Notes: generated by a model not told the origin, from the letters alone. Shown: positions 1 through 9,199, counted from the stretch's first letter. The stretch: DNA of 64,000 nucleotides from Flavobacterium fluvii (GCF_900129545.1 NZ_FQWB01000001.1:310001-374000), one strand, 5' to 3'. Made by a program: numbers and translations.

Positions 1-3000
1 AATAAATATATGGTACAAAAGGAGTCTTTTTTATTGGAATACGGTTCTGAAATCAACAAACAAAAAACTGGCAACAACAAGAGTTTAATTGGTTTTTATC
101 CGAAATCCGAAATCCATTTAACCAACGCCAACAAACAAAATTCACCTTTAGAATTATATCGTTCTACTCCAGATTCATTGACAGTAATTAGCGGAAAAAT
201 AAACAACATTTCGAAAAACAGTATGTTTTGGATGATAGAAACGGATGCCAAAACCAAACTCAAAAACCAAAAAGAATTGGCTGTTATTTTCGGGAATTCT
301 GTTCAAGAAACCCAACTTTTGGCCAATCGTGTTAAAATCGTTACGCCCGATCCATACATAAATACTTTAGGTTCTGCCTTGTCCATTGCCGCAGACGGAA
401 TTTGGGAAAGTCCTGCTTATTTGCACGGAGCGATTGCTTGGCGAATGCACTTGAATGCTTGGCGAGGAGCTTATACTGCCGATCCTTTGGGATGGCACGA
501 CCGAGCCAAAACCCATTTTACCAGTTACAGTCGTTCCCAAGTTTTGGAACCTTTAAGCGGTCCTGCAACACCCGATGTTACCCGAAATTTAGCTCGTGAA
601 AAAGAAGAAATTGGAACTTCGATGTTCAGCAGTGGTTACATTAGCCGGCGACCGGACAACAATACCATTGCGCATCATTATGACATGAATTTGGTGTTTT
701 TCGACCAAATGTTGCGTCATTTTAAATGGACTGGCGACACGACTTTTATGAAAGAAATGTTTCCCGTAATTCAAAGACATCTGGATTGGGAAAAAAGAAA
801 TTTTGACACCAACAATGACGGACTTTATGATGCTTATGCCGCCATTTGGGCGAGTGATGCCTTGCAATACAGCGGCGGAGCGGTAACGCATACTTCGGCA
901 TATAATTATTATGCCAACAAAGAAGTTGCGGCTGTTGCCAAAATTTTAAATATAGATGATACTCCTTTTTTGAATGAAGCCGAAAAGATTTCAAATGCCA
1001 CGAACGCCCAACTTTGGATGCGCAATAAAGGAATTTTTGCCGAATACAAAGACGGTTTAGGCAATCAATTATTACACGATTCGCCAGGGGTTTGGAGCAT
1101 TTACCACACGATTGATTCGGAATTATCGAATCCTTTTCAAGCCTATCAAATGCTTAATTATGTGGACACCAAAACGCCTCATATTCCAATTGTTGCCGAA
1201 GGATTGAACAAAAAAGATTTGTATGCCATAAGTACCACCAATTGGCAACCCTACGATTGGTCCATCAATAATGTAGCGCTTGCAGAACAATTACACACCT
1301 CATTGGCTTTTTGGCAAGGCGGACAACAAGAAACGGCTTTCAAAATGTGGGAAAGTGCCTTGATAGGAAGCATGTATTTGGGTGCTTCGCCGGGCGGATT
1401 TGAACAGCTTTCTTTTTACGATGCCATGCGTGGCGAATTGTATCGCGATTTTGCCGACCCGATTGGAATGACTTCCCGAACATTGGTCGAAGGTCTTTTC
1501 GGCATTCAGCCCAATGCTTTGGAAAATACATTAACAATTCGACCAGGATTTCCTAAACAATGGGATAATTCGACTTTAGAAATTCCAGATATTTCTTTTT
1601 CGTTTAACAGAAAAGACAACACCGATTCCTATCAAATCAAAACTCATTTTAGAACAAAAATGGATTTGAAATTCCAGGTAAATATTCCATTTGACAATAT
1701 AAAATCGGTAACCATCAACGGCGAAAAAGCGACTTGGAAAACCAATCCAAACGCTGTTGGAAATCCGCAATTGATTATCGAAAGTCCTTTCAAGGAAAAT
1801 TACAAAATCGACATTGCTTGGGAAGGCGAAAAACTGGAACAACCCAAAATCGAAAAAAACTATTGCATTGGCGAAAGCCTTTTTTTGCAAACTACGAAAG
1901 CCAAAATCCTTGATTTTTACGATCCGCAATCGGCATTAAGCGAAATTTCGAAAACGAATTCCGAACTTAAAGCGAATTTGAAAGCCAAAGAGAATGCTAC
2001 TTTTTTCGTGCAATTGCAACAAGGAAATACAACTTGGTCGCAACCTATAAATCTGATTATAAAACCAGAAATCGAAGTAAAAACCACCAGAACAGCAAAC
2101 AACAACTTACTTTTTACGCTAAAAAACAACAGCCAAAAAAACATTGAAGGCAACTTGATTTTCAATCCTTTTGGGGCGGAAATTTCACAAAAAGTAAATC
2201 TGTCGAAAGATTCCGAAACGACTATTGTTATTCCATTCGCAAATTTGATTTCTGGAACCAACGCTTTAGTATTAAAAACTATCGAAGGAAAAACATTCCC
2301 CATTTCGTTTACCAACTGGGACATTCCTTTGCCTAAAGGAACAAAGCTGGAAACGGTTTCTCTTACCGCAAATTTCAATTCGAAGGTGACCGATATTTTC
2401 AATCAGGAATACTTATCGCCTAGACCCAAATCACCTACTTTGCAATTGCCAAAACACGGTATCGGGAATTGGTGTTATCCTAATTTAGACGTGAAAATTG
2501 ATGATTCCGGCTTGCGTCAAAGTGCTAAAAACAACAATCAAATTAGCGGTCCACAAGGAATTTTGTTTCAAACGCCTTCGGATGCTGGTTCGAGAAACAT
2601 TGTGTTTACCTCAATGTGGGACAACTTTCCGGATAGTATTGCTGTTCCCCTTTCGGGAAAAGCATCACACGTATATTTGATGATGGCGGGAACCACAAAC
2701 CCAATGCAAAGCCGATTCACTAATGGGGAATTGGTCGTTAATTATACTGATGGAACTTCAGAAATTTTACTTTTAAAAAATCCAGAAAACTGGTGGCCAA
2801 TAGAACAAGATTACTTTATTGATGGCTTGGCTTTCACGACCGATGCTCCAAAACCACCGAGAGTTTATCTTAAATCAGGAATTATTTCCCGAACTTTCAC
2901 CGATTTCACTTCCATAAAAGGATTTAGCAATTATGCAGTCGATGGCGGTGCGGCTACCATTTTAGATTTACCATTAAACAAAAATAAAACACTAAAAAAC

Positions 3001-3066
3001 ATCACTTTGAAATCCATTGCCAATGACGTGGTAATTGGAATAATGAGTGCCACTTTGGTTCGATAA
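1..3066 (+). CDS. DUF4450-type six-hairpin glycosidase-like protein, 5'-truncated
   Basis: Large protein whose frame is open to the window edge (codons Asn-Lys-Tyr precede the first Met at base 10), so the true start lies upstream; 1018 residues are seen from that Met. Residues about 110-500 look like an (alpha/alpha)6 barrel: WESPAYLHGAIAWRMHLNAW, then many Trp- and Asp-rich helices (for example FKWTGDTTFM and WEKRNFDTNNDGLYD). Around residue 500 the sequence IRPGFPKQW marks the beta-rich tail that follows such barrels in GH78- and GH95-like enzymes. It lies 83 bases before another six-hairpin enzyme and upstream of a pectate lyase, which suggests a role in pectin or rhamnogalacturonan breakdown. 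The family and context are recognised; catalytic activity and substrate are inferred, and no catalytic residue can be assigned. Confidence 0.72.
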   Translation, partial: NKYMVQKESFLLEYGSEINKQKTGNNKSLIGFYPKSEIHLTNANKQNSPLELYRSTPDSLTVISGKINNISKNSMFWMIETDAKTKLKNQKELAVIFGNSVQETQLLANRVKIVTPDPYINTLGSALSIAADGIWESPAYLHGAIAWRMHLNAWRGAYTADPLGWHDRAKTHFTSYSRSQVLEPLSGPATPDVTRNLAREKEEIGTSMFSSGYISRRPDNNTIAHHYDMNLVFFDQMLRHFKWTGDTTFMKEMFPVIQRHLDWEKRNFDTNNDGLYDAYAAIWASDALQYSGGAVTHTSAYNYYANKEVAAVAKILNIDDTPFLNEAEKISNATNAQLWMRNKGIFAEYKDGLGNQLLHDSPGVWSIYHTIDSELSNPFQAYQMLNYVDTKTPHIPIVAEGLNKKDLYAISTTNWQPYDWSINNVALAEQLHTSLAFWQGGQQETAFKMWESALIGSMYLGASPGGFEQLSFYDAMRGELYRDFADPIGMTSRTLVEGLFGIQPNALENTLTIRPGFPKQWDNSTLEIPDISFSFNRKDNTDSYQIKTHFRTKMDLKFQVNIPFDNIKSVTINGEKATWKTNPNAVGNPQLIIESPFKENYKIDIAWEGEKLEQPKIEKNYCIGESLFLQTTKAKILDFYDPQSALSEISKTNSELKANLKAKENATFFVQLQQGNTTWSQPINLIIKPEIEVKTTRTANNNLLFTLKNNSQKNIEGNLIFNPFGAEISQKVNLSKDSETTIVIPFANLISGTNALVLKTIEGKTFPISFTNWDIPLPKGTKLETVSLTANFNSKVTDIFNQEYLSPRPKSPTLQLPKHGIGNWCYPNLDVKIDDSGLRQSAKNNNQISGPQGILFQTPSDAGSRNIVFTSMWDNFPDSIAVPLSGKASHVYLMMAGTTNPMQSRFTNGELVVNYTDGTSEILLLKNPENWWPIEQDYFIDGLAFTTDAPKPPRVYLKSGIISRTFTDFTSIKGFSNYAVDGGAATILDLPLNKNKTLKNITLKSIANDVVIGIMSATLVR

Positions 3067-3073
3067 AAAAAGA

Positions 3074-3113
3074 CAATTTCAATGGCAATTTCAATAACAA
3101 TGACAATTTCAAT
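3074..3113 (+). repeat. Three direct copies of CAATTTCAAT between two enzyme genes
   Basis: The decamer CAATTTCAAT occurs at 3074-3083, 3086-3095 and 3104-3113 in the short gap between the DUF4450-type gene and the next enzyme. Nothing resembling a terminator is seen here, so the two genes are probably cotranscribed. Confidence 0.6.
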
Positions 3114-3149
3114 AATAACAATTTTACCCTTTCTATAAATTAACAACCG

Positions 3150-5279
3150 ATGAAAAAAAACCTAATAATTACAGCATTCCTATTCTCTATTACAATGATA
3201 GGACAGCAAAAAATTGACCGAAAAGCATTGGTCACACGCCATAATGTAAAAATCACGTCAATCGACACCTTGGCTTCTTTATCCATTGGAAATGGGACAT
3301 TTGCCTTTACCGTAGACGCCACGGGATTGCAAACTTTTCCAGAGAAATATCAAAAAGGAGTTCCTTTGGGAACCCAATCGGAATGGGGTTGGGACAGTTA
3401 TCCGAATACCAATAATTACAAATTTTCGGAAACTTTAAAAGACTACAATCAATACGGAAAAACGATTACCTATAGCGTTCAAGAAAAAGCAACGCCACGA
3501 AAAAACGAAGCCGTAAACTGGTTCCGACAAAATTCACATTTACTTCAATTGGGAAATTTGGGTTTTGAAATCACCAAGAAAGACGGCAGTTTGGCTCAAC
3601 CCAAAGACATCCAATTTATTGATCAAACGCTAAATCTTTGGACTGGCGAAATAGAAAGTTCATTCAAAGTGGAAGGCGTTTCTGTAAAAGTGAGCACCGT
3701 TTCCCATCAAGAAAAAGACGCGATTGGAGTAAAAGTCGAATCCGATTTATTGCAACAAGGGCGTTTGAAAATTCGATTGAAAATTCCGTTTCCCACTGGC
3801 GAATGGGCAGATTATGGAACCAAATGGGAAGGAACCCAAAATTACAAAAGTGACATTAGCAAAAGCAGCAAAACATCGGCCGTTGTCACTCACGTGATGG
3901 ACAGTATTTCATATAACATCCATTTGAAATGGAAAGGAAATGCCGAATTCAAAAAAACGGGAGCTCATTATTTTGTGGTAACACCATCCAAAACAAAAAC
4001 ATTGGAATTGAGTTGTTTATTTGCTCAAACCACCAAAAAAATTGCCGAAATTCCTGCTTTTACAGACATCCAATCCAATAGTATTTCGGGCTGGAAAAAG
4101 TTCTGGGAAAGTGGTGCTGCAGTTGATTTTTCGGATTGTACCAATTCCCGAGCGAATGAATTGGAACGCAGAGTTGTCCTTTCGCAATACTTGACCAAAA
4201 TTCAATGTACCGGAAAAAACCCTCCACAAGAAACTGGTTTGACTTATAACAGTTGGTTTGGAAAACCGCATTTGGAAATGCACTGGTGGCACGGCGTTCA
4301 TTTTGCACTTTGGGGTAGATCCGAATTGTTGGAAAAAAGTATGCCTTGGTATCAAAACGCATTCGATAAAGCCAAGAAATTAGCCGAAAGACAAGGATTT
4401 AAAGGTGCCAGATGGCAAAAAATGACAGATACAGAAGGTAACGAAAGTCCGTCTTCAATAGGTGCATTTTTGATTTGGCAACAGCCGCATTTCATCACTT
4501 ATGCCGAATTGTTGTATCGCGATGCTCCAACACCGGCAACATTGGAAAAATACAAAGAACGCGTTTTTGCCACCGCCGATTTTATGGCTTCTTTCGCCCA
4601 TTATGATGCAGAAAAAAAGAGATATTTTCTAGGACCAGGCGTAATTCCTGCGCAAGAGCGTTTCAAGGCAATCGAAACTTTTAATCCAACTTACGAATTG
4701 GCGTATTGGAATTGGGCTTTGAACACGGCATTGGCTTGGAAAAAAAGATTGAACGAACCCGCTCCAAAAGAATGGCAAGATGTTTTGGCTCATTTATCGC
4801 CATTGCCAGTTGCCGACAACGTGTATTTGGCCACCGAAAGTGCCAAAGATTCCTACACCAATCCCGAATTCAAAACCGATCATCCATCCGTTTTGGGAAC
4901 TTTCGGAATGTTGCCGGAAACCACGCTGCTGGACAAGAAAATTATGAAAAATACTTTTGATTTAGTTTGGGACACTTGGTCTTGGGACAAAACTTGGGGT
5001 TGGGATTTTCCTATGACCGCAATGAGTGCGGCGCGTTTGCAAATGCCGGAAAAAGCCATTGACGCCTTGTTCATGAACGTCGTGACGAACACTTATTTGA
5101 AAAACGGACATAACTATCAATCGGAACGATTGACTTTATACTTGCCAGGTAATGGAGGTTTGTTAACCACAATTGCGATGATGTGTGCTGGATGGGATGG
5201 AACAACAGAAAACAATCCAGGTTTTCCAAAAGACGGAACTTGGAAGGTGAAATGGGAAGGTTTGAAACCAATGCCTTAA
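3150..5279 (+). CDS. Secreted six-hairpin glycosidase-like protein of a pectin cluster
   Basis: A 709-residue protein with an N-terminal signal peptide (MKKNLIITAFLFSITMIGQ). A beta-rich N-terminal half beginning at SLSIGNGTFAFTVDATGLQT is followed from about residue 320 by a helical barrel with many aromatic motifs (EMHWWHGVHFALWGRSE, WDTWSWDKTWGWDFPMTAMS). This architecture resembles GH65- or GH95-like clan enzymes, and the protein is probably periplasmic. GVIPAQE and NPTYELAYWNWAL look like active-site segments, but I cannot name the acid and base. It follows the DUF4450-type gene by 83 bases and ends in a strong terminator, so the two form one unit. Substrate is unknown; the pectate lyase next door points to pectin side chains. 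Confidence 0.68.
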   Translation: MKKNLIITAFLFSITMIGQQKIDRKALVTRHNVKITSIDTLASLSIGNGTFAFTVDATGLQTFPEKYQKGVPLGTQSEWGWDSYPNTNNYKFSETLKDYNQYGKTITYSVQEKATPRKNEAVNWFRQNSHLLQLGNLGFEITKKDGSLAQPKDIQFIDQTLNLWTGEIESSFKVEGVSVKVSTVSHQEKDAIGVKVESDLLQQGRLKIRLKIPFPTGEWADYGTKWEGTQNYKSDISKSSKTSAVVTHVMDSISYNIHLKWKGNAEFKKTGAHYFVVTPSKTKTLELSCLFAQTTKKIAEIPAFTDIQSNSISGWKKFWESGAAVDFSDCTNSRANELERRVVLSQYLTKIQCTGKNPPQETGLTYNSWFGKPHLEMHWWHGVHFALWGRSELLEKSMPWYQNAFDKAKKLAERQGFKGARWQKMTDTEGNESPSSIGAFLIWQQPHFITYAELLYRDAPTPATLEKYKERVFATADFMASFAHYDAEKKRYFLGPGVIPAQERFKAIETFNPTYELAYWNWALNTALAWKKRLNEPAPKEWQDVLAHLSPLPVADNVYLATESAKDSYTNPEFKTDHPSVLGTFGMLPETTLLDKKIMKNTFDLVWDTWSWDKTWGWDFPMTAMSAARLQMPEKAIDALFMNVVTNTYLKNGHNYQSERLTLYLPGNGGLLTTIAMMCAGWDGTTENNPGFPKDGTWKVKWEGLKPMP

Positions 5280-5287
5280 TTATAATA

Positions 5288-5340
5288 ATACGGCTACTTT
5301 TCTATTGAAAACACTAAAAAAGTAGCCGTATTTATTTTTT
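5288..5340 (+). terminator. Rho-independent terminator after the enzyme pair
   Basis: A 14-bp stem (ATACGGCTACTTTT at 5288-5301 with its complement at 5318-5331) is followed by TTATTTTTT. It separates the two six-hairpin enzymes from the pectate lyase gene. Confidence 0.9.
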
Positions 5341-5364
5341 ATTAAAAAAAAATACATACTATTG

Positions 5365-5378
5365 TGCAATCGATTACA
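5365..5378. promoter_or_regulatory. LacI-family operator-like palindrome upstream of pectate lyase
   Basis: TGCAATCGATTACA is a 14-bp palindrome with one mismatched pair and a central CG, the usual geometry of LacI/GalR operators. It lies 66 bases upstream of the pectate lyase start codon and downstream of the preceding terminator. The shape is seen directly; binding by a LacI regulator is inferred, and no regulator gene is in the window. Confidence 0.55.
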
Positions 5379-5443
5379 ATTCGGTATAGTTTTTGCTAAA
5401 ACAGTTTGTAATTTATTAACTAACAACCATTAACCACAATTTT

Positions 5444-7009
5444 ATGAATAATCTTAAAAAATTAACCCTATTTGTTGGCATCCTTTTTTTAACAGCCTGC
5501 AGTGGTGACAAAGAAATAGCAGACGACGGTTCAGTAAAATCCATTACAATCAACTATGCTATTACTCCTATCACTGATGGACTTTCTAGACAATTATCAG
5601 TCACGGTTCTTCCTACTAGTGCAGCAAACAAAGCAGTTACTTGGACTGTTTCAGATCCAACTATAGCTGCAATTTCACAAACAGGACTTTTAACTCCCTT
5701 GAAAAATGGAACTGTTACAGTAGATGCTACGGCAAAAGACGGCTCAGGAATTTCAAAACAAGTTACCATTACCATTACAGGAGTAACAGGCCCAGTTGTT
5801 CTTGCCACAAGTGTAACAATTGGTGGAACAAATAGTACTGACGGTCAATCACAACAACTTTCTTTAGCCTTATTACCGGCTGATGCAACCAACAAAACAG
5901 TTACTTGGTCCACTTCTTCAGCTATTGCCACTATTTCGGCGACTGGAATTTTGACACCAAAATTAAACGGCACGGTTATCATTTATGCCACGGCAAATGA
6001 TGGCAGCGGAAAAGTGGGTCAACTTCAGCTTACTATTTCTGGTGTAACCACTGCGTATGCTACCAAAGTAAGATCTGAAAGTATCTTGATTTGGCAAAGA
6101 AGCAATGGCGGATGGGGTAAAGCAGTTCCTGATTTGTCTTCATACAATATTGCACAAACCGATGCAGAAAAAGCTACTGCTTTAAGCACTAAAAACAGCA
6201 CGGACACAACTATCGATAACGGACACGTAACAACAGAACTCAGATGGTTACTTGAGGATTATAAATCTACCAATAATCCTAATTATTTAGTGGCGGCAGA
6301 AAAAGCAATTGATTTTCTATTTACTGCACAATATGCCAATGGTGGTTGGCCACAATATTATCCAGACAAAAGCGGATACAGACATCAAATTACCTACAAT
6401 GACGATGCCATCGTTAAAGTAATGAATGTGATGTGGGATATTTCCAAAAGTAAAAACAATTTAGACCTTGTAAATCCATCCTACAAAAGCAAGGCAGTAA
6501 CCGCTTTCAATAAAGGAATTGAAATCATATTGAAAACACAAATTACTTCACCTGCTGGCAAAAAAACAGCTTGGTGTGCGCAACACGATGAAGTAACCTT
6601 ATTGCCTGCATTAGCCAGAGCCTACGAGTTACCTTCCATAAGCGGTTCTGAATCCGTAGGAATAACAAGAACTTTAATGCTTGTCGAACAACCATCAGCA
6701 GAAGTAAAACAAGCCATAAAAGATGCCGTGGATTGGTTCAACAGCGCTAAAATTTATGATATTAAAACACAAGCCACTACCAATCCAACCGATGTTGTTG
6801 TTGTCGCTTCTCCTGGTAATATTTTGTGGGCACGATTTTATGATTTGACTACTGGTTTACCATTTTTCTGCGGTAGAGACGGAATCAAGAAAAACACTTT
6901 AGCTGAAATCGAAGTAGAAAGAAGAACAGGATATTCTTGGTATGGCAACTGGCCTTCCGGTTTAATCGGCTCTGAATACACAGCTTGGAAAACCAAACAC
7001 GGTTTGTAA
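5444..7009 (+). CDS. PL10 pectate lyase lipoprotein with two Ig-like (Big_2) domains
   Basis: A 521-residue lipoprotein: signal peptide with lipobox LTAC, Cys19 being the lipidated residue. Two bacterial Ig-like repeats follow (about 33-113 and 121-199), each with the typical AVTWTVSDPTIAAIS or TVTWSTSSAIATIS strand. The catalytic domain (about 204-521) has family 10 polysaccharide lyase hallmarks: ILIWQRSNGGWGKAVPDL, TIDNGHVTTELRWLL, YANGGWPQYYPDKSGYRHQITYNDD (partly), WCAQHDEV and RRTGYSWYGNWP. PL10 enzymes cleave polygalacturonate by calcium-dependent beta-elimination. The Ig modules probably space the enzyme from the membrane. It is a single-gene unit with its own operator-like site and terminator. 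Confidence 0.92.
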   Translation: MNNLKKLTLFVGILFLTACSGDKEIADDGSVKSITINYAITPITDGLSRQLSVTVLPTSAANKAVTWTVSDPTIAAISQTGLLTPLKNGTVTVDATAKDGSGISKQVTITITGVTGPVVLATSVTIGGTNSTDGQSQQLSLALLPADATNKTVTWSTSSAIATISATGILTPKLNGTVIIYATANDGSGKVGQLQLTISGVTTAYATKVRSESILIWQRSNGGWGKAVPDLSSYNIAQTDAEKATALSTKNSTDTTIDNGHVTTELRWLLEDYKSTNNPNYLVAAEKAIDFLFTAQYANGGWPQYYPDKSGYRHQITYNDDAIVKVMNVMWDISKSKNNLDLVNPSYKSKAVTAFNKGIEIILKTQITSPAGKKTAWCAQHDEVTLLPALARAYELPSISGSESVGITRTLMLVEQPSAEVKQAIKDAVDWFNSAKIYDIKTQATTNPTDVVVVASPGNILWARFYDLTTGLPFFCGRDGIKKNTLAEIEVERRTGYSWYGNWPSGLIGSEYTAWKTKHGL

Positions 7010-7030
7010 AATTTAGATCAACATCATCAA

Positions 7031-7067
7031 AACAGCCCGAAGCCCAATCGTTTCGGGCTGTTTTTTT
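7031..7067 (+). terminator. Terminator after pectate lyase
   Basis: An 11-bp stem (AACAGCCCGAA at 7031-7041 with TTCGGGCTGTT at 7052-7062) runs into a T tract. Confidence 0.9.
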
Positions 7068-7136
7068 GGATTAATCCCTCAAATATTCAACACGGATTCC
7101 ACGGAATATCACGGATTAATTTGTTATTTTGCCAAC

Positions 7137-8081
7137 ATGATTTCAATTTCTCCCAAAACGAAGCGGTTTCTTTTATTTATAATCAAGGTCTTGATTGTGG
7201 GTGGAGCGTTTTATTTTATTTATAGCCAGCTCGCCAATAACGACAAACTGGATTGGCAAAAGTTCCTCGTTTTGTTCCAGAAAAATTATTCTCTTGGCGG
7301 AATTGCCTTCCTCCTGCTTTTGAGTATTTTGAATCGCCTTTTCGAAATTTTGAAATGGCAAATTTTAGTTTCCTTTCTCCATAAAATCACTCTTCCTGAA
7401 GCTACCAAGCAAGTTCTTGGCGCATTGACCACAGGATTATTCACGCCAAACGGAGTTGGCGAATATGCCGGAAAAGCATTGTTTTTCGAAAAATCGAAAG
7501 CCAAAAAAATTGTCTTTTTGAATTTGATTTGTAATGGAATCCAGATGATTTTGTCGGTGGTTTTTGGAATATTTGGGCTGTTGTATTTCAATGCCAATTA
7601 CAATATCATTACAACAAAAACGGTATCCCTACTTTTTAGTATTGTCTTCGTCTTTTTTCTGTCCCTGTTTTTCTTGAAAAAAATAACGATCAAAGGCTAT
7701 TCCATCGAAAAGTTGATTCATAAAATCAATGAAATTCCGAAAACCATTCATCAGAAAAATATTTTTTTGGCAATTTGCCGATACTTGGTTTTTTCGCACC
7801 AATATTATTTTTTGTTCTTGGCTTTTGATGTGGATTTGCCTTATTTTATTTTGATGGCAACCATTGCAAGCGTTTACTTTTTGGCGTCCTCCTTGCCAAC
7901 TTTCCAGTTTTTGGACTTTGCGGTAAAGGGAAGTGTTGCCGTTTATTTTTTCGGAATTCTGGGCGTAAATGAATGGATCGTGGTTTTCATAAGCACCTTG
8001 ATGTGGTTTTTGAACGTGGTTTTGCCCGTTGTCATTGGGAGTTATTACGTGATGAATTTTAAAATTAAAATCGAACAATGA
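7137..8081 (+). CDS. Flippase-like membrane protein (lysylphosphatidylglycerol synthase TM / YbhN family)
   Basis: A 314-residue polytopic membrane protein with roughly eight hydrophobic segments. It matches the LPG_synthase_TM (UPF0104/YbhN) family in length and in motifs: LLLLSILNRLFEILKWQIL, an LTTGLFTPNGVGEYAGKA segment and SSLPTFQFLDFAVKGSVAV near the C-terminus. Members are integral membrane proteins linked to lipid or polyprenyl-glycan handling. Its stop codon overlaps the start of the glycosyltransferase (ATGA at 8078-8081), a translationally coupled pair, so it probably works on the glycoconjugate made by that enzyme. Substrate is unknown. Confidence 0.8.
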   Translation: MISISPKTKRFLLFIIKVLIVGGAFYFIYSQLANNDKLDWQKFLVLFQKNYSLGGIAFLLLLSILNRLFEILKWQILVSFLHKITLPEATKQVLGALTTGLFTPNGVGEYAGKALFFEKSKAKKIVFLNLICNGIQMILSVVFGIFGLLYFNANYNIITTKTVSLLFSIVFVFFLSLFFLKKITIKGYSIEKLIHKINEIPKTIHQKNIFLAICRYLVFSHQYYFLFLAFDVDLPYFILMATIASVYFLASSLPTFQFLDFAVKGSVAVYFFGILGVNEWIVVFISTLMWFLNVVLPVVIGSYYVMNFKIKIEQ

Positions 8082-9199
8082 TTTTTGTTTTATATATAAT
8101 CATATTCGCATACTGCTTGGCGATACTTGCCTTGATTTTTGGTTTTGCCAAAATCAATTCCTTTGATTATCTTGGGCTGGAGCCAAAAACCAAATTCTCG
8201 ATAATAGTTCCTTTTCGCAATGAAGCCGAAAACCTGCCCAAACTTTTGAACAGTCTTTCGAAACTGAATTATCCTGTTGATTTATTCGAAGTAATTTTGG
8301 TTGATGACAATTCAGATTGCAGATTGCAGATTGCAGATTGCAGATCCGAGCGACAGGGAACCGACGAAACGTTTCAGATTTCAATAATTGACAACGTTAG
8401 GGTTTCAAATTCACCGAAGAAAGACGCCATTTCAACGGCAATACAAATCGTGAAAACCGATTGGATTATCACGACCGATGCAGATTGCGTGGTTCATAAA
8501 AACTGGTTGTCGGCATTGGACAATTACATTCAATTACACAAGGTTTCGATGATAGCCGGAGCAGTTACTTATCATTGTGAAAATTCATTTTTGCATCATT
8601 TCCAGCAATTGGATTTGGCGAGTTTGCAAGGCGCAACGATGGGAAGTTTTGGACTTCGAAAAGGATTTATGTGCAATGGAGCCAATTTTGCCTACACCAA
8701 ATCCTTTTTTCAAGACTTAAATGGTTTTGATGGAAATGAAAGCATTGCCAGTGGCGACGACGTTTTTTTGTTGCAAAAAGCTATTGCCCGATTCCCAGAA
8801 AAAGTTCATTATTTGAAATCCGGCAACAATATCGTCATCACAAAACCAGAGAACGACTGGAAGTCCCTGTTCCATCAAAGAGTGCGCTGGGCTTCGAAAA
8901 CGGGGTCTTATCAAAGCAGGTTTGGAATTGGTTTGGGATTGATTGTTTTTGGAGGGAATGTTGGTTTGTTGTTTGTTGTTTGTTGTTTGTTGTTTGGAAA
9001 AGAGAACTTTTTTTTAATGTGTTTTTTGCTGTTGGCGAAATTTACTGTTGACTTTGTTTTAATCAAAAAAACGAACGTATTCTTAAAAAACAAAACGCAT
9101 TACTTTCTGATAAGCAGTTTGTTCTATCCTTTTTTCAGTTTAAGTGTGGCTTTGTATTCTTTGTTTGGAAAATATGAATGGAAGGGACGTAAATTTTAG
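8078..9199 (+). CDS. Family 2 glycosyltransferase containing two heptamer repeat tracts
   Basis: A 373-residue membrane-bound GT2 enzyme: an N-terminal TM segment, then a GT-A domain with FSIIVPFRNEAENL, VILVDDNS, the metal-binding TTDADC and HQRVRW (the QxxRW motif of processive GT2 enzymes), and three C-terminal TM segments. It overlaps the upstream flippase-like gene. Two 7-bp tandem tracts lie inside the frame: AGATTGC x 4.6 (8314-8345), directly after VDDNS and translated as DCRLQIADCR, and TTTGTTG x 4.6 (8965-8996) in a TM segment. Seven is not a multiple of three, so gain or loss of one unit would shift the frame. The frame is intact here. Acceptor and sugar are unknown. Confidence 0.88.
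   Translation: MIFVLYIIIFAYCLAILALIFGFAKINSFDYLGLEPKTKFSIIVPFRNEAENLPKLLNSLSKLNYPVDLFEVILVDDNSDCRLQIADCRSERQGTDETFQISIIDNVRVSNSPKKDAISTAIQIVKTDWIITTDADCVVHKNWLSALDNYIQLHKVSMIAGAVTYHCENSFLHHFQQLDLASLQGATMGSFGLRKGFMCNGANFAYTKSFFQDLNGFDGNESIASGDDVFLLQKAIARFPEKVHYLKSGNNIVITKPENDWKSLFHQRVRWASKTGSYQSRFGIGLGLIVFGGNVGLLFVVCCLLFGKENFFLMCFLLLAKFTVDFVLIKKTNVFLKNKTHYFLISSLFYPFFSLSVALYSLFGKYEWKGRKF
8314..8345 (+). repeat. Coding heptanucleotide repeat AGATTGC, 4.6 copies
   Basis: Four perfect tandem copies of AGATTGC plus AGAT, in the GT-A domain of the glycosyltransferase just after the VDDNS motif. It adds residues not expected in a GT2 core loop. Confidence 0.95.
8965..8996 (+). repeat. Coding heptanucleotide repeat TTTGTTG, 4.6 copies
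   Basis: Four perfect tandem copies of TTTGTTG plus TTTG, encoding part of a C-terminal transmembrane segment (LLFVVCCLLF) of the same glycosyltransferase. Confidence 0.95.

Noticed and set aside
2931..3146. Small ORF on the minus strand with Ile-rich sequence
   Set aside because: It is the complement of the CAATTTCAAT repeats and the end of the DUF4450 gene; no independent coding signal.
7629..8078. Minus-strand ORF over the flippase-like gene
   Set aside because: Shadow of a hydrophobic gene; no motif.
8314..8345. CRISPR-like repeat
   Set aside because: The repeats are 7 bp without spacers; it is a tandem tract, not a CRISPR array.
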